Of a DNA stretch of 64,000 bases, positions 39,814 through 48,658 are shown piece by piece. Source of the DNA: Flavobacteriaceae bacterium. Lineage in GTDB: Bacteria > Bacteroidota > Bacteroidia > Flavobacteriales > Flavobacteriaceae. The DNA lies in contig RFPP01000008.1 of assembly GCA_009926065.1 (NCBI GenBank), positions 1 to 64,000 on the forward strand, given 5' to 3'. The stretch's first letter is position 1. Every line of letters starts with the position of its first letter. The position numbers and the translations under genes are program-made. The notes under the pieces were generated by a model, which saw nothing but the letters and a program-made list of their open reading frames with translations, ran no database searches and was not told the origin of the DNA.

Positions 39814-40935
39814 TTATCTTCTATTTTTCCAATATAATTGCATCAATCTAACTCCGCTGGTAATAATAAATGGAGAAACTATTCCTAAATAAGGTTTATT
39901 TATTAAAATAGCTATGTAAATTATTAAGCAAATTAGAGAGAAAATACTCGAATATAAAATCCATTTTTTATTGTTTTTTATTTCAAAGTAAATTACCGCA
40001 AACAAAATCGGATTGAATAACAAGACATTGTAATTATTTACTAGTTCTCTGTGCAATGAGTAAAATCCTGCAAAAATAAAGAACAACCCAAGTATTCCTA
40101 ATATGATAAAATAGACTTTGTAAATTGTTGGTTTATTTAGTAGGAGTAAGGTAATAAAGAACAAACAAAAAACATAAAAATTATTCCACCACGAAAATGG
40201 AAATTCTATTTTTTCAAATTCTAATATTTTATTAGTTTCCTTACAAATAGGTTGATTGTCGACTTTTAAATCTTTGATATTATTATAAAGCTCGGAAGGT
40301 AGAAATAGTTGTTTGCTTTTCAAATCAACTTTGTTTCCAAAAATAATGCTGGTTCCTAATTGTGTATAAAAATGATTATCAAAATAGGGGTAAAGTATTG
40401 TTCTACAGGTTTGAGCATCGCTTGAATTTATTCCAATTACAGGTTTTCCAATTATTTTATTAATGGTATTGATAACCATTGTGGTGCAATTTTTGTCAAT
40501 AAATTTATAAGTATAAAATCGCTCATCCGATTCTAAAGAAGCGTTTAGATAATCAAAAAGAGCTTGTTTTTTATCGTGAGATAAGTTTAATACTTGTTCG
40601 TCAATACTTCTTTTTTCATATAAATATTCTTGAAAAAACTCTTCAAAAGTGCAACTGGTTTCTAAATATTGTAAATCTCCTTTTACAAATTTCAAGTAGA
40701 AATTAGGAGTGTTAAAGTCAAAAGTTCCGAAGTTATACACTTGATCTACAAAGTTGATTGTATCTTTGACTCTAATTGCAGTGTGACCAAATAAAGAATA
40801 AATTTCTTTTCCTGTTCCACAGGTCAAAATACTCACTTCTGCATTGTTAGAAATAGTAATTTTCTGACTATTTACCTTGATTGTAAACAGCGATAGTATT
40901 AAAATAAATAATAACGTATTTTTATTATTACACAT
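39814..40935 (-). CDS. Lnb-like lipoprotein N-acyltransferase (DUF4105) membrane protein
   Basis: 373 residues. A signal segment is followed by a periplasmic domain with His51 in SLFGHTAIRV and Cys150 in FIDKNCTTM, the pair expected for the Lnb catalytic domain. The C-terminal half has about five hydrophobic segments (FYVFCLFFITLLLLNKP, IILGILGLFFIFAGF and others). Lnb proteins of Bacteroides add the third acyl chain to lipoproteins, replacing Lnt. The assignment rests on motifs and architecture. It sits 11 bases after the PorV2-like gene and is probably co-transcribed. Confidence 0.75.
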   Translation of the reverse strand: MCNNKNTLLFILILSLFTIKVNSQKITISNNAEVSILTCGTGKEIYSLFGHTAIRVKDTINFVDQVYNFGTFDFNTPNFYLKFVKGDLQYLETSCTFEEFFQEYLYEKRSIDEQVLNLSHDKKQALFDYLNASLESDERFYTYKFIDKNCTTMVINTINKIIGKPVIGINSSDAQTCRTILYPYFDNHFYTQLGTSIIFGNKVDLKSKQLFLPSELYNNIKDLKVDNQPICKETNKILEFEKIEFPFSWWNNFYVFCLFFITLLLLNKPTIYKVYFIILGILGLFFIFAGFYSLHRELVNNYNVLLFNPILFAVIYFEIKNNKKWILYSSIFSLICLIIYIAILINKPYLGIVSPFIITSGVRLMQLYWKNRR

Positions 40936-40946
40936 TTAAATTATAA

Positions 40947-42017
40947 TTATTGTCCAAAAATACTTAAATCAACTTTGAGTGAGAAAATATTCGAATACAT
41001 TGCTGCACTTTGATCACCTAAATCGGTTAAAGCATAATCAATTTGGATTCCTTTATATTTAAATCCTAAACCAATATTAGGTTGAAAAGCTAACTTTTTA
41101 GTGTTATCAATTTGAACTACATTTTGAAAATTACCTACACCAGCTCTAACGAAAACCAAATCGGTGTAATTATATTCAAATCCTAAAGCTGGATCAATAC
41201 TCAAACCATTTGTGGAGAAAATATCATTGGTTTTTGTAAAACTCATATTTAAATTGGCTGCTGCCAAAAGACCAGTTTCATTATGAAAATCAAATTTCTT
41301 TGATAGTCCTAATTGTGCTTTAGGTAAGGTTATTTCAATGTTTTCTGGTAATTCTTGGTTCTGACCATTTATTGCATCTTTAATTGTGTTATACTCTGTT
41401 TCATTTATTGCCCAAACGTTATAGGTGGTAGTAATGTCCCGAAGCATTAATCCAAATTTCCAATTGTTTTTTTCAAATTGTAAACCGGCGTCAAAACCAA
41501 AACCCCAAGAGCTAGCAAATTTTCCAATTATCCGTCTGATTATTTTTGAATTTACACCATATTGAAGTCCTGATAATTTTAGTTTTCTAGCATAGGAAAA
41601 GGTAACTCCGTAATCGGCAACTGAAAATAAACTTATTCTATTATAATCTACATTACCCTGACTATCAATCAACTGAGTAGTATTCATAATGTTATCAACT
41701 CCAAATCGAATAACCGAAAACCCCCAAGAACTTTCATCGTCAATAGGAGTTGCATAGGCTGCATAATCGTATTGTGCAATATTTGCAAAATAGCTTGCAT
41801 GCATTAAAGAAGCTTGTTTCCCATTTAATCCAATTAAACCCGCAGGATTCCAATAGCCTGAATTTACATCATTTGAACTAGAAGTAACAGCATTTGACAT
41901 AGCCATAGCAGCAGCATCAACCCCAATATTCATAAATTCATTGGAATATTTCCTTGTAGTTTGTGCAAAGTTAATTGTGTTTACAATCAATAATAATATT
42001 ATGAAATTATTTTTCAA
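40947..42017 (-). CDS. PorV/PorQ-family outer-membrane protein (PorV2-like)
   Basis: 356 residues. Signal peptide (MKNNFIILLLIVNTINFAQ), then the family start EFMNIGVDAAAMAMSNAV and NSGYWNPAGLIGL, followed by a FadL-like barrel ending in IFSLKVDLSIFGQ. PorV acts in the type IX secretion system as a shuttle for cargo; this paralogue class has no proven role. It has a good promoter and shares its transcript with the Lnb-like gene. Confidence 0.75.
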   Translation of the reverse strand: MKNNFIILLLIVNTINFAQTTRKYSNEFMNIGVDAAAMAMSNAVTSSSNDVNSGYWNPAGLIGLNGKQASLMHASYFANIAQYDYAAYATPIDDESSWGFSVIRFGVDNIMNTTQLIDSQGNVDYNRISLFSVADYGVTFSYARKLKLSGLQYGVNSKIIRRIIGKFASSWGFGFDAGLQFEKNNWKFGLMLRDITTTYNVWAINETEYNTIKDAINGQNQELPENIEITLPKAQLGLSKKFDFHNETGLLAAANLNMSFTKTNDIFSTNGLSIDPALGFEYNYTDLVFVRAGVGNFQNVVQIDNTKKLAFQPNIGLGFKYKGIQIDYALTDLGDQSAAMYSNIFSLKVDLSIFGQ

Positions 42018-42059
42018 ATAGGTTTAATTTGCTATTAAAATTGGAGCTGAAAATTTTAT

Positions 42060-42088
42060 CAAAAATATGCATTTTTAATGATTACCAA
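42060..42088 (-). promoter_or_regulatory. Promoter of the PorV2-like/Lnb-like pair
   Basis: On the minus strand TTG (42086-42088), 18 bases, then TATTTTTG (42060-42067). Both promoter elements fit. The start codon is 42 bases further. Confidence 0.7.
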
Positions 42089-42132
42089 TCCCTGTTTTTA
42101 ATTTACTTAAAAATTCTATTCTAAAAACGTAC

Positions 42133-42160
42133 TTGACTTTAACTTATTGTATTAAATTTG
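42133..42160 (+). promoter_or_regulatory. Promoter of pssA
   Basis: TTG at 42133-42135, 17 bases, then TAAATTTG at 42153-42160, 28 bases before the pssA ATG at 42189. Confidence 0.75.
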
Positions 42161-42188
42161 CTTTCTTTGTTACTTTAAATTGAAACTA

Positions 42189-42905
42189 ATGAACCCAAAA
42201 AAACACATTCCAAATGTTATTACACTTTTAAATTTATTTAGTGGTTGTATTGCTATAGTTTATGCTAGTGAGGAGAATTTTGAAATGTCTTTCTTTTTTG
42301 TTTTCCTAGGTATTTTTTTTGATTTTTTCGATGGTTTTTTCGCTAGATTATTCGATAATTCAAGTCCGTTAGGATTGCAATTAGATTCATTAGCAGATAT
42401 GGTTACAAGTGGTTTAGTTCCTGGTTTTGTGATGTTTAAAATGTTGACCAACTCAGTAAATTCAGACCCTTCATTTATTTATTTTCCCTATTTGGGATTT
42501 ATTATTACATTGGGGTCTTGCTATCGATTAGCTAATTTTAATATTGATACTCGTCAAATAGATTCTTTTATTGGTTTGCCAACCCCTGCTAATGCTATTT
42601 TTATTTTGAGTTTGCCTCTAATATTAAAAAATACAGATTCCTTAATTCTACTTGAATTATTGACAAATAATTGGGTTTTATTATTTGTAACCCTAATTAG
42701 TGCCTATGTCTTAAATGCTGAAATTCCACTTTTTTCACTTAAAATCAAGAAATTTAATTTAAAGGATAATGTTTTACAAATTGTATTCTTACTGATTTCT
42801 CTACTATTATTAATAGTATTTAAATTTTCAGGAGTCGCTTTGATTATTGTCTTTTACGTAATGTTGTCTGTGATTGTGAATTTGATTAAGCGAAAAAATG
42901 CTTAA
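42189..42905 (+). CDS. pssA: CDP-diacylglycerol--serine O-phosphatidyltransferase
   Basis: 238 residues from the ATG at 42189; a TTG at 42180 would add three residues. The CDP-alcohol motif is DFFDGFFARLF followed by SSPLGLQLDSLAD (D-x2-D-G-x2-A-R...D-x3-D). Several hydrophobic segments fit an integral membrane enzyme. It makes phosphatidylserine, precursor of phosphatidylethanolamine. It converges with lptB. Confidence 0.93.
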   Translation: MNPKKHIPNVITLLNLFSGCIAIVYASEENFEMSFFFVFLGIFFDFFDGFFARLFDNSSPLGLQLDSLADMVTSGLVPGFVMFKMLTNSVNSDPSFIYFPYLGFIITLGSCYRLANFNIDTRQIDSFIGLPTPANAIFILSLPLILKNTDSLILLELLTNNWVLLFVTLISAYVLNAEIPLFSLKIKKFNLKDNVLQIVFLLISLLLLIVFKFSGVALIIVFYVMLSVIVNLIKRKNA

Positions 42906-42927
42906 ATAGTGTAACTTTTGTTGTTAA

Positions 42928-43668
42928 CTAAAATTCTAATTTCTTTTTTCGTAATTCAAAATTCTGACCGAGGTAAACTCTTCGAACCATTTCATCTTCA
43001 ACTAACTCTTCAGGCGTTCCTGCTTTCAGAATTCCACCCTCAAACATCAAATAGGTTTTGTCAGTTATTGCAAGTGTTTCTTGAACGTTATGATCGGTTA
43101 TTAAAATACCAATATTTTTATTTTTTAATTGTGCTACAATTCTCTGAATATCTTCAACGGCTACCGGGTCAACTCCCGCAAATGGCTCATCTAAAAGGAT
43201 AAATTTAGGATCTGTTGCTAGACACCTTGCAATTTCTGTTCGTCGTCGTTCCCCCCCAGAAAGTAAATCGCCACGATTGGTTCGAATGTGATTAAGACTA
43301 AATTCGTCGATTAAACTTTCCATTTTTGCCTCTTGTTCCGCTTTAGTGTAATTAGTTAATTGTAAAACACTTAGAATATTATCTTCGACACTCAACTTTC
43401 TAAAAATTGAAGCTTCTTGTGCCAAATATCCAATTCCCCTTTGTGCTCTTTTATACATTGGAAAATCGGTAATATTCATATCGTCCAGATAGATATTTCC
43501 AGAATTTGGTTTAACTAAACCAACAATCATGTAAAAAGAAGTTGTTTTACCCGCACCATTTGGACCTAAAAGTCCAACAATTTCACCTTGATTTACTTCT
43601 ACAGAAATTCCTTTTACAACACTTCTACCTTTGTATGTTTTTACTAAATTATCCGCCCTTAATATCAT
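42928..43668 (-). CDS. lptB: LPS export ABC transporter ATP-binding protein LptB
   Basis: 246 residues. Walker A GPNGAGKTT at 35-43, signature LLSGGERRRTEIARCL around 135-150 and Walker B FILLDEPFAGVDPVA. The start MILRADNLVKTYKGRSVVKG and the HNVQETLAITDKTYLMFEGG segment are typical of LptB. It powers LPS extraction with LptFG, whose genes are not here. A -7-like TAATTTTG lies on the minus strand at 43720-43727. Confidence 0.95.
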   Translation of the reverse strand: MILRADNLVKTYKGRSVVKGISVEVNQGEIVGLLGPNGAGKTTSFYMIVGLVKPNSGNIYLDDMNITDFPMYKRAQRGIGYLAQEASIFRKLSVEDNILSVLQLTNYTKAEQEAKMESLIDEFSLNHIRTNRGDLLSGGERRRTEIARCLATDPKFILLDEPFAGVDPVAVEDIQRIVAQLKNKNIGILITDHNVQETLAITDKTYLMFEGGILKAGTPEELVEDEMVRRVYLGQNFELRKKKLEF

Positions 43669-43719
43669 ATTTATTGGTTATTTGAGAGTCTTATTTTATA
43701 ATCACAAATTAACGAATTA

Positions 43720-43727
43720 CAAAATTA
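43720..43727 (-). promoter_or_regulatory. Possible lptB promoter (-7 element)
   Basis: Minus-strand TAATTTTG at 43720-43727 matches TAnnTTTG, about 52 bases before the lptB start. No -33 TTG. Confidence 0.35.
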
Positions 43728-43761
43728 TCGATTCACCACATTAACATTTATTTAGTTTAGG

Positions 43762-44112
43762 TTACCTCTTTTTGTCTTCTAATGCTTCCCAAAATTCATA
43801 AGCTCTTCTCAAATGAGGAATTACAATAGTACCGCCAACTAACGTTGCAATTCCCATTGCTTCCATCATTTCTTCTTTTGTTACTCCTAATTTATAGCTA
43901 GTTTCAAGATGATATTTTACACAATCATCACATCTTAAAACGGTAGAAGCTACCAATCCTAATAGTTCCTTGGTTTTTGTATCTAAAGCACCTTCAGCGT
44001 AAGCATTAGTGTCTAAATTAAATATTCTTTTTACGATTTTGTTATTGTCTGCCAACAACTTATCGTTCATTTTTGTTCTATAATCGTTGAATTCATTTAG
44101 GATATCAGCCAT
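43762..44112 (-). CDS. Carboxymuconolactone decarboxylase/AhpD-like protein
   Basis: 116 residues, all-helical family. The redox motif is LRCDDCVKYHLETSYKLG with Cys61, Cys64 and His68, as in AhpD-type alkylhydroperoxidases. The role is probably thiol-based peroxide handling, not aromatic catabolism. It overlaps the end of tatC by 8 bases, which implies the same transcript kdsD-tatC-this gene. Confidence 0.85.
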   Translation of the reverse strand: MADILNEFNDYRTKMNDKLLADNNKIVKRIFNLDTNAYAEGALDTKTKELLGLVASTVLRCDDCVKYHLETSYKLGVTKEEMMEAMGIATLVGGTIVIPHLRRAYEFWEALEDKKR

Positions 44113-44920
44113 TTTCTTTTAATTGATTTTTATGAACAAACACCGATATAAAGATACTTGCTTCATATATTAATAACATAGGGATTGCAACAATAATTTG
44201 ACTAACTACATCTGGAGGCGTAACAATTGCTGCAATTAATAATACAATTACAACCGAGTATTTTCTGTATTTCCTAAGAAATGTAGGCGTTACCAATCCT
44301 AATTTGGTCAAAAAATAAATAATAATTGGCATTTCAAAAAATAATCCACTTGCAATTACAGATGTTTTCATCATACCAATATAGGAGTCAATCGTAAATT
44401 GGTTTTGAACCATTTCACTAACTGAAAACGTTGCACAAAAGTTAATTGACATTGGAATAATTACATAATATCCGAAAATCACTCCTGTAAAAAATAATAA
44501 GGAAGATATAAATATAAATACACTAACATTTTTCCTTTCTTTTTCATACAAAGCGGGTCTTATAAATTTCCATAATTCCCATAAAATGTATGGAAAAGCT
44601 AATATAAAACCGGCTGTTAAGCAAGTCCATATAAACATATTTACTTGCCCTTCCATGTCTGTATTTTGAATAATGAATGGCAATTCGGTAATACATATAC
44701 TATCAGCAAAACCTAGTTCGTGTGACAATTCACAAAAATAAGTATAGGTAAAAAAGTCAGTTTTTGTAGGGGCAAAAATAATATTGTCAAATATAAAATC
44801 ACTAAAAAAGTAAGTAACTATTGCCATAATAATTACTGCAGAAGTACTTCTAACTAATAACCATCTTAATTCCTCAAGATGATCTAAAAATGACATTTCA
44901 TTCAATGCTTTCTTTGCCAT
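44105..44920 (-). CDS. tatC: Twin-arginine translocase subunit TatC
   Basis: 271 residues with six membrane segments. The N-terminal MSFLDHLEELRWLLVRS motif, which binds the twin-arginine signal, and FILAFPYILWELWKFIRPAL are typical. An insert around residues 40-90 with CELSHELGFADS is longer than in E. coli. Its start codon overlaps the kdsD stop by one base (TAATG). tatA is not in this window. Confidence 0.95.
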   Translation of the reverse strand: MAKKALNEMSFLDHLEELRWLLVRSTSAVIIMAIVTYFFSDFIFDNIIFAPTKTDFFTYTYFCELSHELGFADSICITELPFIIQNTDMEGQVNMFIWTCLTAGFILAFPYILWELWKFIRPALYEKERKNVSVFIFISSLLFFTGVIFGYYVIIPMSINFCATFSVSEMVQNQFTIDSYIGMMKTSVIASGLFFEMPIIIYFLTKLGLVTPTFLRKYRKYSVVIVLLIAAIVTPPDVVSQIIVAIPMLLIYEASIFISVFVHKNQLKENG

Positions 44921-45885
44921 TATACAATTCCTTCTTTTAGTATGTCATGCAAATGTAAAACCCCTTTGTACTCTTCTTTGTCGGTAACAATCAATTGGGT
45001 AATTGAGAAATCCTCTAAAATATTTAAGGCATCTGTTACCATTGAAGATAATTGAATGGTTTTAGGATTTTTAGTCATAATATCTTTTGCAGTTAGGTGT
45101 ACAAAAGTATCATTATTATTAAGCATTCTTCGAATATCACCGTCGGTAATTATTCCAATTACTTTGTTATTTTCAATTACTGCTGTAACTCCAAGTCTCT
45201 TTTCAGAAATCTCAAAAATTACCTTTTTGATGTTTGTATCCGGTGAAACTTCAGGTTTGTGATTTTGATCTAGCATTTCTCCTACTCGTAACAATAGCTT
45301 TTTTCCTAATGCACCTCCGGGATGATATTTTGCAAAATCTTGAGCATTAAATTCTCTCAATTCCATTAAACAAACTGCCAGAGCATCGCCCATTACTAAT
45401 TGTGCAGTGGTGCTATTTGTAGGAGCTAAATTGTTTGGACAAGATTCATTTTCAACGGTAGTATCTAAAATATAGTTAGCCTCTTTTGCTAAAAAAGAAT
45501 TAGTATTTCCTGTAATTGCAATTAAGTTATTACCAAAATTTTTCAAAATTGGAATTAGAACTTTTATTTCAGGACTATTTCCACTTTTTGAAATACATAT
45601 CACTACATCCTCAGGTTGAACCATACCTAAATCGCCATGTATTGCCTCTGATGCGTGTAAAAAAAGTGATGGTGTGCCTGTAGAATTCAAAGTTGCAACA
45701 ATTTTTTGAGCAATAATTGCACTTTTTCCAATACCTGTAACCACTAATCTACCCTTTGAATTAAAGATAATTTCTACCGCTTTTAAAAAGTCATCTGTAA
45801 GTAAATCAACAAGTTTTGCAATTGAATTACTCTCTGATTCTATTGTTTTTTTAGCAATCTCTAATATATTTTTGCTCGTCTTCAA
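44920..45885 (-). CDS. kdsD: D-arabinose-5-phosphate isomerase (KpsF/GutQ family)
   Basis: SIS domain with GKSAIIAQKIVATLNSTGTP and HGDLGMVQPEDVVICISKSG, then two CBS domains (about the last 120 residues). It supplies arabinose-5-phosphate for Kdo synthesis, in line with lptB nearby. The first long frame begins at a GTG at 45942, but that GTG lies in the minus-strand -7 box TAAATTTG (45942-45949), so translation must begin further in. The TTG at 45885 (LKTSKNILEIAKKT) gives the family N-terminus; no ATG is available. Start is therefore inferred. Confidence 0.88.
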   Translation of the reverse strand: MKTSKNILEIAKKTIESESNSIAKLVDLLTDDFLKAVEIIFNSKGRLVVTGIGKSAIIAQKIVATLNSTGTPSLFLHASEAIHGDLGMVQPEDVVICISKSGNSPEIKVLIPILKNFGNNLIAITGNTNSFLAKEANYILDTTVENESCPNNLAPTNSTTAQLVMGDALAVCLMELREFNAQDFAKYHPGGALGKKLLLRVGEMLDQNHKPEVSPDTNIKKVIFEISEKRLGVTAVIENNKVIGIITDGDIRRMLNNNDTFVHLTAKDIMTKNPKTIQLSSMVTDALNILEDFSITQLIVTDKEEYKGVLHLHDILKEGIV

Positions 45886-45903
45886 AACAGATTTTTTATA
45901 AAG

Positions 45904-45934
45904 TTTGTATTTAAAAAAGATATTCTTATCTTTA
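45904..45934 (+). promoter_or_regulatory. Possible recQ promoter
   Basis: TTTG at 45904-45907, 19 bases, then TATCTTTA at 45927-45934, one base off TAnnTTTG. It lies 38 bases before recQ and overlaps the transcribed leader of kdsD on the other strand. Confidence 0.4.
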
Positions 45935-45941
45935 TGAACCA

Positions 45942-45949
45942 CAAATTTA
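45942..45949 (-). promoter_or_regulatory. Probable kdsD-tatC promoter (-7 element)
   Basis: Minus-strand TAAATTTG at 45942-45949 matches TAnnTTTG. Transcription would start near 45936, inside the longest possible kdsD frame, which decides against the GTG start at 45942. Confidence 0.55.
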
Positions 45950-45971
45950 TGTAAAATACTAATAACTAAGA

Positions 45972-48167
45972 ATGAAATCTAACGAAATTGATATTCATAA
46001 GGAATTAAAAAAATATTTTGGGTTTAACCAATTCAAAGGATTACAAGAACAAGTCATTAGAAGTCTTATTGCAGGCAAAAATACTTTTGTAATTATGCCT
46101 ACAGGTGGAGGAAAGTCTCTTTGCTATCAACTACCAGCATTAATGAAGGAAGGAACCGCAATTATTGTATCTCCATTAATTGCATTGATGAAAAATCAAG
46201 TTGATGCAATCCGAAGTTTATCTTCAGAAAATGGAATAGCTCACGTGCTAAATTCTTCTTTAAATAAAACAGAAATAAATCAAGTAAAAAAAGATATCAC
46301 TTCAGGAGTAACCAAATTACTGTATGTTGCACCAGAATCATTAGCGAAAGAAGATTATATTAAGTTTCTAAAAAATATTAATATTTCTTTTGTTGCCATT
46401 GACGAAGCACATTGTATTTCAGAATGGGGACATGATTTTCGACCAGAATATAGGAATTTAAAAAATAGTATTAAATTGTTGGGTAATGCTCCTGTTATTG
46501 GATTAACAGCAACCGCTACTCCAAAAGTTCAAGAAGATATTTTAAAAAATCTTGAAATGGTTGACGCAATTACCTACAAAGCATCGTTTAATCGCCCTAA
46601 TCTATTTTATGAAGTTCGTACCAAAACTAAAAATATTGAAGCCGATATTATCCGATTTATAAAACAAAACAAAGGCAAATCAGGAATAATATATTGCTTA
46701 AGTAGAAAAAAAGTGGAGTCAATTGCACAAGTTTTACAAGTAAATGGCATTAGTGCCGTTCCTTATCATGCTGGATTAGATGCAAAAACTAGAGCTAAAC
46801 ACCAAGATATGTTTCTTATGGAAGATGTGGAAGTAGTTGTAGCAACAATTGCCTTTGGAATGGGAATAGATAAACCTGATGTTCGTTTTGTAATTCATCA
46901 TGACATACCAAAATCACTTGAGAGTTATTATCAAGAAACAGGTAGAGCCGGACGAGATGGTGGAGAGGGACATTGTTTGGCTTATTATTCCTATAAAGAT
47001 GTTGAAAAATTAGAAAAATTTCTCTCCGGAAAACCGGTTGCCGAACAAGAAATAGGTTTTGCTTTACTTCAAGAAGTCGTGGCTTATGCCGAAACTTCAA
47101 TGTCAAGAAGGAAATTCTTATTACATTATTTTGGTGAAGAATTTGATACAGAAACAGGTGAAGGTGGTGACATGGACGACAATGTTCGAAATCCAAAAAA
47201 CAAAATTGAAGCCAAAGATCAAGTGGTTAAATTACTTGAAATGGTAAGAGATACCAAGCATTTATATAAATCAAAAGAAATCGTATTTGCTTTAACCGGT
47301 AAGGTAAATGCCATGATCAAAGCACATAAAACCGATAGTCAGCCTTTCTTTGGTTGCGGATCTGATTTTGAAGAGCGTTATTGGATGGCTCTACTCCGTC
47401 AAGTGCTTGTAGAAGGTTTGTTATCGAAAGATATCGAAACCTACGGAATTATAAAAATTACTGATAAAGGGTTAGATTTTATCAAAAATCCTGAATCATT
47501 TATGATGTCCGAAGACCATGAATACAATGAAACTGAGGACGAAGCAATTGTAACTGCTGCCAAATCTTCTGGAGTTGCCGATGAAACTTTAATGGTAATA
47601 TTGAGAGATTTACGTAAAAAAGTGGCTAAAAAATTAGGAGTTCCTCCATTTGTTGTTTTTCAAGATCCTTCTCTTGAAGATATGTCGCTAAAATATCCTA
47701 TCTCAATGGATGAAATGGTTAATATTCATGGTGTAGGAGAAGGAAAAGCTAAAAAATATGGAAAAGAATTCGTGGAAGTAATTAAAAATTACGTAGAAGA
47801 AAATGATATTTTAAGACCTGATGATTTAGTGGTAAAATCAACAGGAGCTAATTCATTGAACAAGTTATACATCATTCAAAACATTGATAGAAAATTAAGT
47901 CTAGATGATATTGCCAGTGGTAAAGGCTTGAATATGGAAACCTTAATTAAAGAGATGGAACAAATTGTATACTCAGGAACTAAGCTGAATATAAAGTATT
48001 GGATTGATGAAATTTTGGATGACGATCAACAAGATGAAATTCAAGACTATTTTATGGAATCTGAGTCGGATAGCATAGAAGAAGCTCTAAAAGAATTTGA
48101 CGGTGAATACGACATTAATGAATTACGATTAATGAGAATTAAATTCATAAGTGAGGTTGCCAATTAA
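45972..48167 (+). CDS. recQ: ATP-dependent DNA helicase RecQ
   Basis: 731 residues. Superfamily 2 helicase motifs: MPTGGGKSLCYQLPAL (Walker A, 42-57), VAIDEAHCISEWGHDFRPEY and QETGRAGRDG. It is followed by an RQC-like region, an HRDC domain around FVVFQDPSLEDMSLKYPI, and a C-terminal HTH-like extension to about residue 731. The four zinc cysteines of classical RecQ are missing: the segment reads SRRKFLLHYFGEEFDTETGE where E. coli has CRRxxLLNYFGExxxxxCGNCDxC. RecQ of E. coli is about 610 residues, so this is the longer flavobacterial type. Confidence 0.95.
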   Translation: MKSNEIDIHKELKKYFGFNQFKGLQEQVIRSLIAGKNTFVIMPTGGGKSLCYQLPALMKEGTAIIVSPLIALMKNQVDAIRSLSSENGIAHVLNSSLNKTEINQVKKDITSGVTKLLYVAPESLAKEDYIKFLKNINISFVAIDEAHCISEWGHDFRPEYRNLKNSIKLLGNAPVIGLTATATPKVQEDILKNLEMVDAITYKASFNRPNLFYEVRTKTKNIEADIIRFIKQNKGKSGIIYCLSRKKVESIAQVLQVNGISAVPYHAGLDAKTRAKHQDMFLMEDVEVVVATIAFGMGIDKPDVRFVIHHDIPKSLESYYQETGRAGRDGGEGHCLAYYSYKDVEKLEKFLSGKPVAEQEIGFALLQEVVAYAETSMSRRKFLLHYFGEEFDTETGEGGDMDDNVRNPKNKIEAKDQVVKLLEMVRDTKHLYKSKEIVFALTGKVNAMIKAHKTDSQPFFGCGSDFEERYWMALLRQVLVEGLLSKDIETYGIIKITDKGLDFIKNPESFMMSEDHEYNETEDEAIVTAAKSSGVADETLMVILRDLRKKVAKKLGVPPFVVFQDPSLEDMSLKYPISMDEMVNIHGVGEGKAKKYGKEFVEVIKNYVEENDILRPDDLVVKSTGANSLNKLYIIQNIDRKLSLDDIASGKGLNMETLIKEMEQIVYSGTKLNIKYWIDEILDDDQQDEIQDYFMESESDSIEEALKEFDGEYDINELRLMRIKFISEVAN

Positions 48168-48259
48168 GTCGAAAGTTAGAAAGTCATAAAGTGTAATTCC
48201 AAAAGGGAAAAATTGATTTTTCACTTAATATCTTTCGATAATAAACATTTGATATTTGA

Positions 48260-48493
48260 CTAAAACACCTCTCCTCGATGGGGTTTTAATCGGTCACGAA
48301 CAGCAATCATTTCACTTTCATTGACTACCATAAAAGCAATAGAATGGAATTCATTTACTATTGAAAAACCGGTAATATCTAAGTCTAATTTTTCCGATTC
48401 TATATATTGTTTAAGATGAATCACATGATGCTCAGCTGTTTTTTCAGCTGCGGCACCTCGAAAATCCCAAATAAGTTTTATTTGTTTTGACAT
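48260..48493 (-). CDS. Small conserved protein, function unknown
   Basis: 77 residues, starting MSKQIKLIWDFRGAAAEKTA and ending RDRLKPHRGEVF. Predicted alpha/beta, with two histidines in EHHVIHLKQYI, no signal peptide or membrane segment. The composition resembles small flavobacterial proteins of unknown function. It has a -7-like TACCTTTG on the minus strand at 48509-48516 and lies between recQ and an oxidoreductase gene on the other strand. Confidence 0.7.
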   Translation of the reverse strand: MSKQIKLIWDFRGAAAEKTAEHHVIHLKQYIESEKLDLDITGFSIVNEFHSIAFMVVNESEMIAVRDRLKPHRGEVF

Positions 48494-48508
48494 AATTTTT
48501 TATTGGAA

Positions 48509-48516
48509 CAAAGGTA
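48509..48516 (-). promoter_or_regulatory. Probable promoter of the 77-residue protein gene (-7 element)
   Basis: Minus-strand TACCTTTG at 48509-48516 matches TAnnTTTG, 15 bases before the ATG. Confidence 0.5.
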
Positions 48517-48627
48517 TGTTTTTTAACATAAAAGGCACATAACTTTTATCTAAGAATTTTAAAATCCAGTATCTCTTTGTCTATTATCTCTTCATTTACA
48601 TCTCGTTATTAATCCACACCAAATTAC

Positions 48628-48635
48628 TACTTTTG
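48628..48635 (+). promoter_or_regulatory. Probable promoter of the FAD-dependent oxidoreductase gene (-7 element)
   Basis: TACTTTTG at 48628-48635 matches TAnnTTTG, 24 bases before the ATG at 48659. Confidence 0.55.
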
Positions 48636-48658
48636 CAAATAGATTAATAAAATAAATA

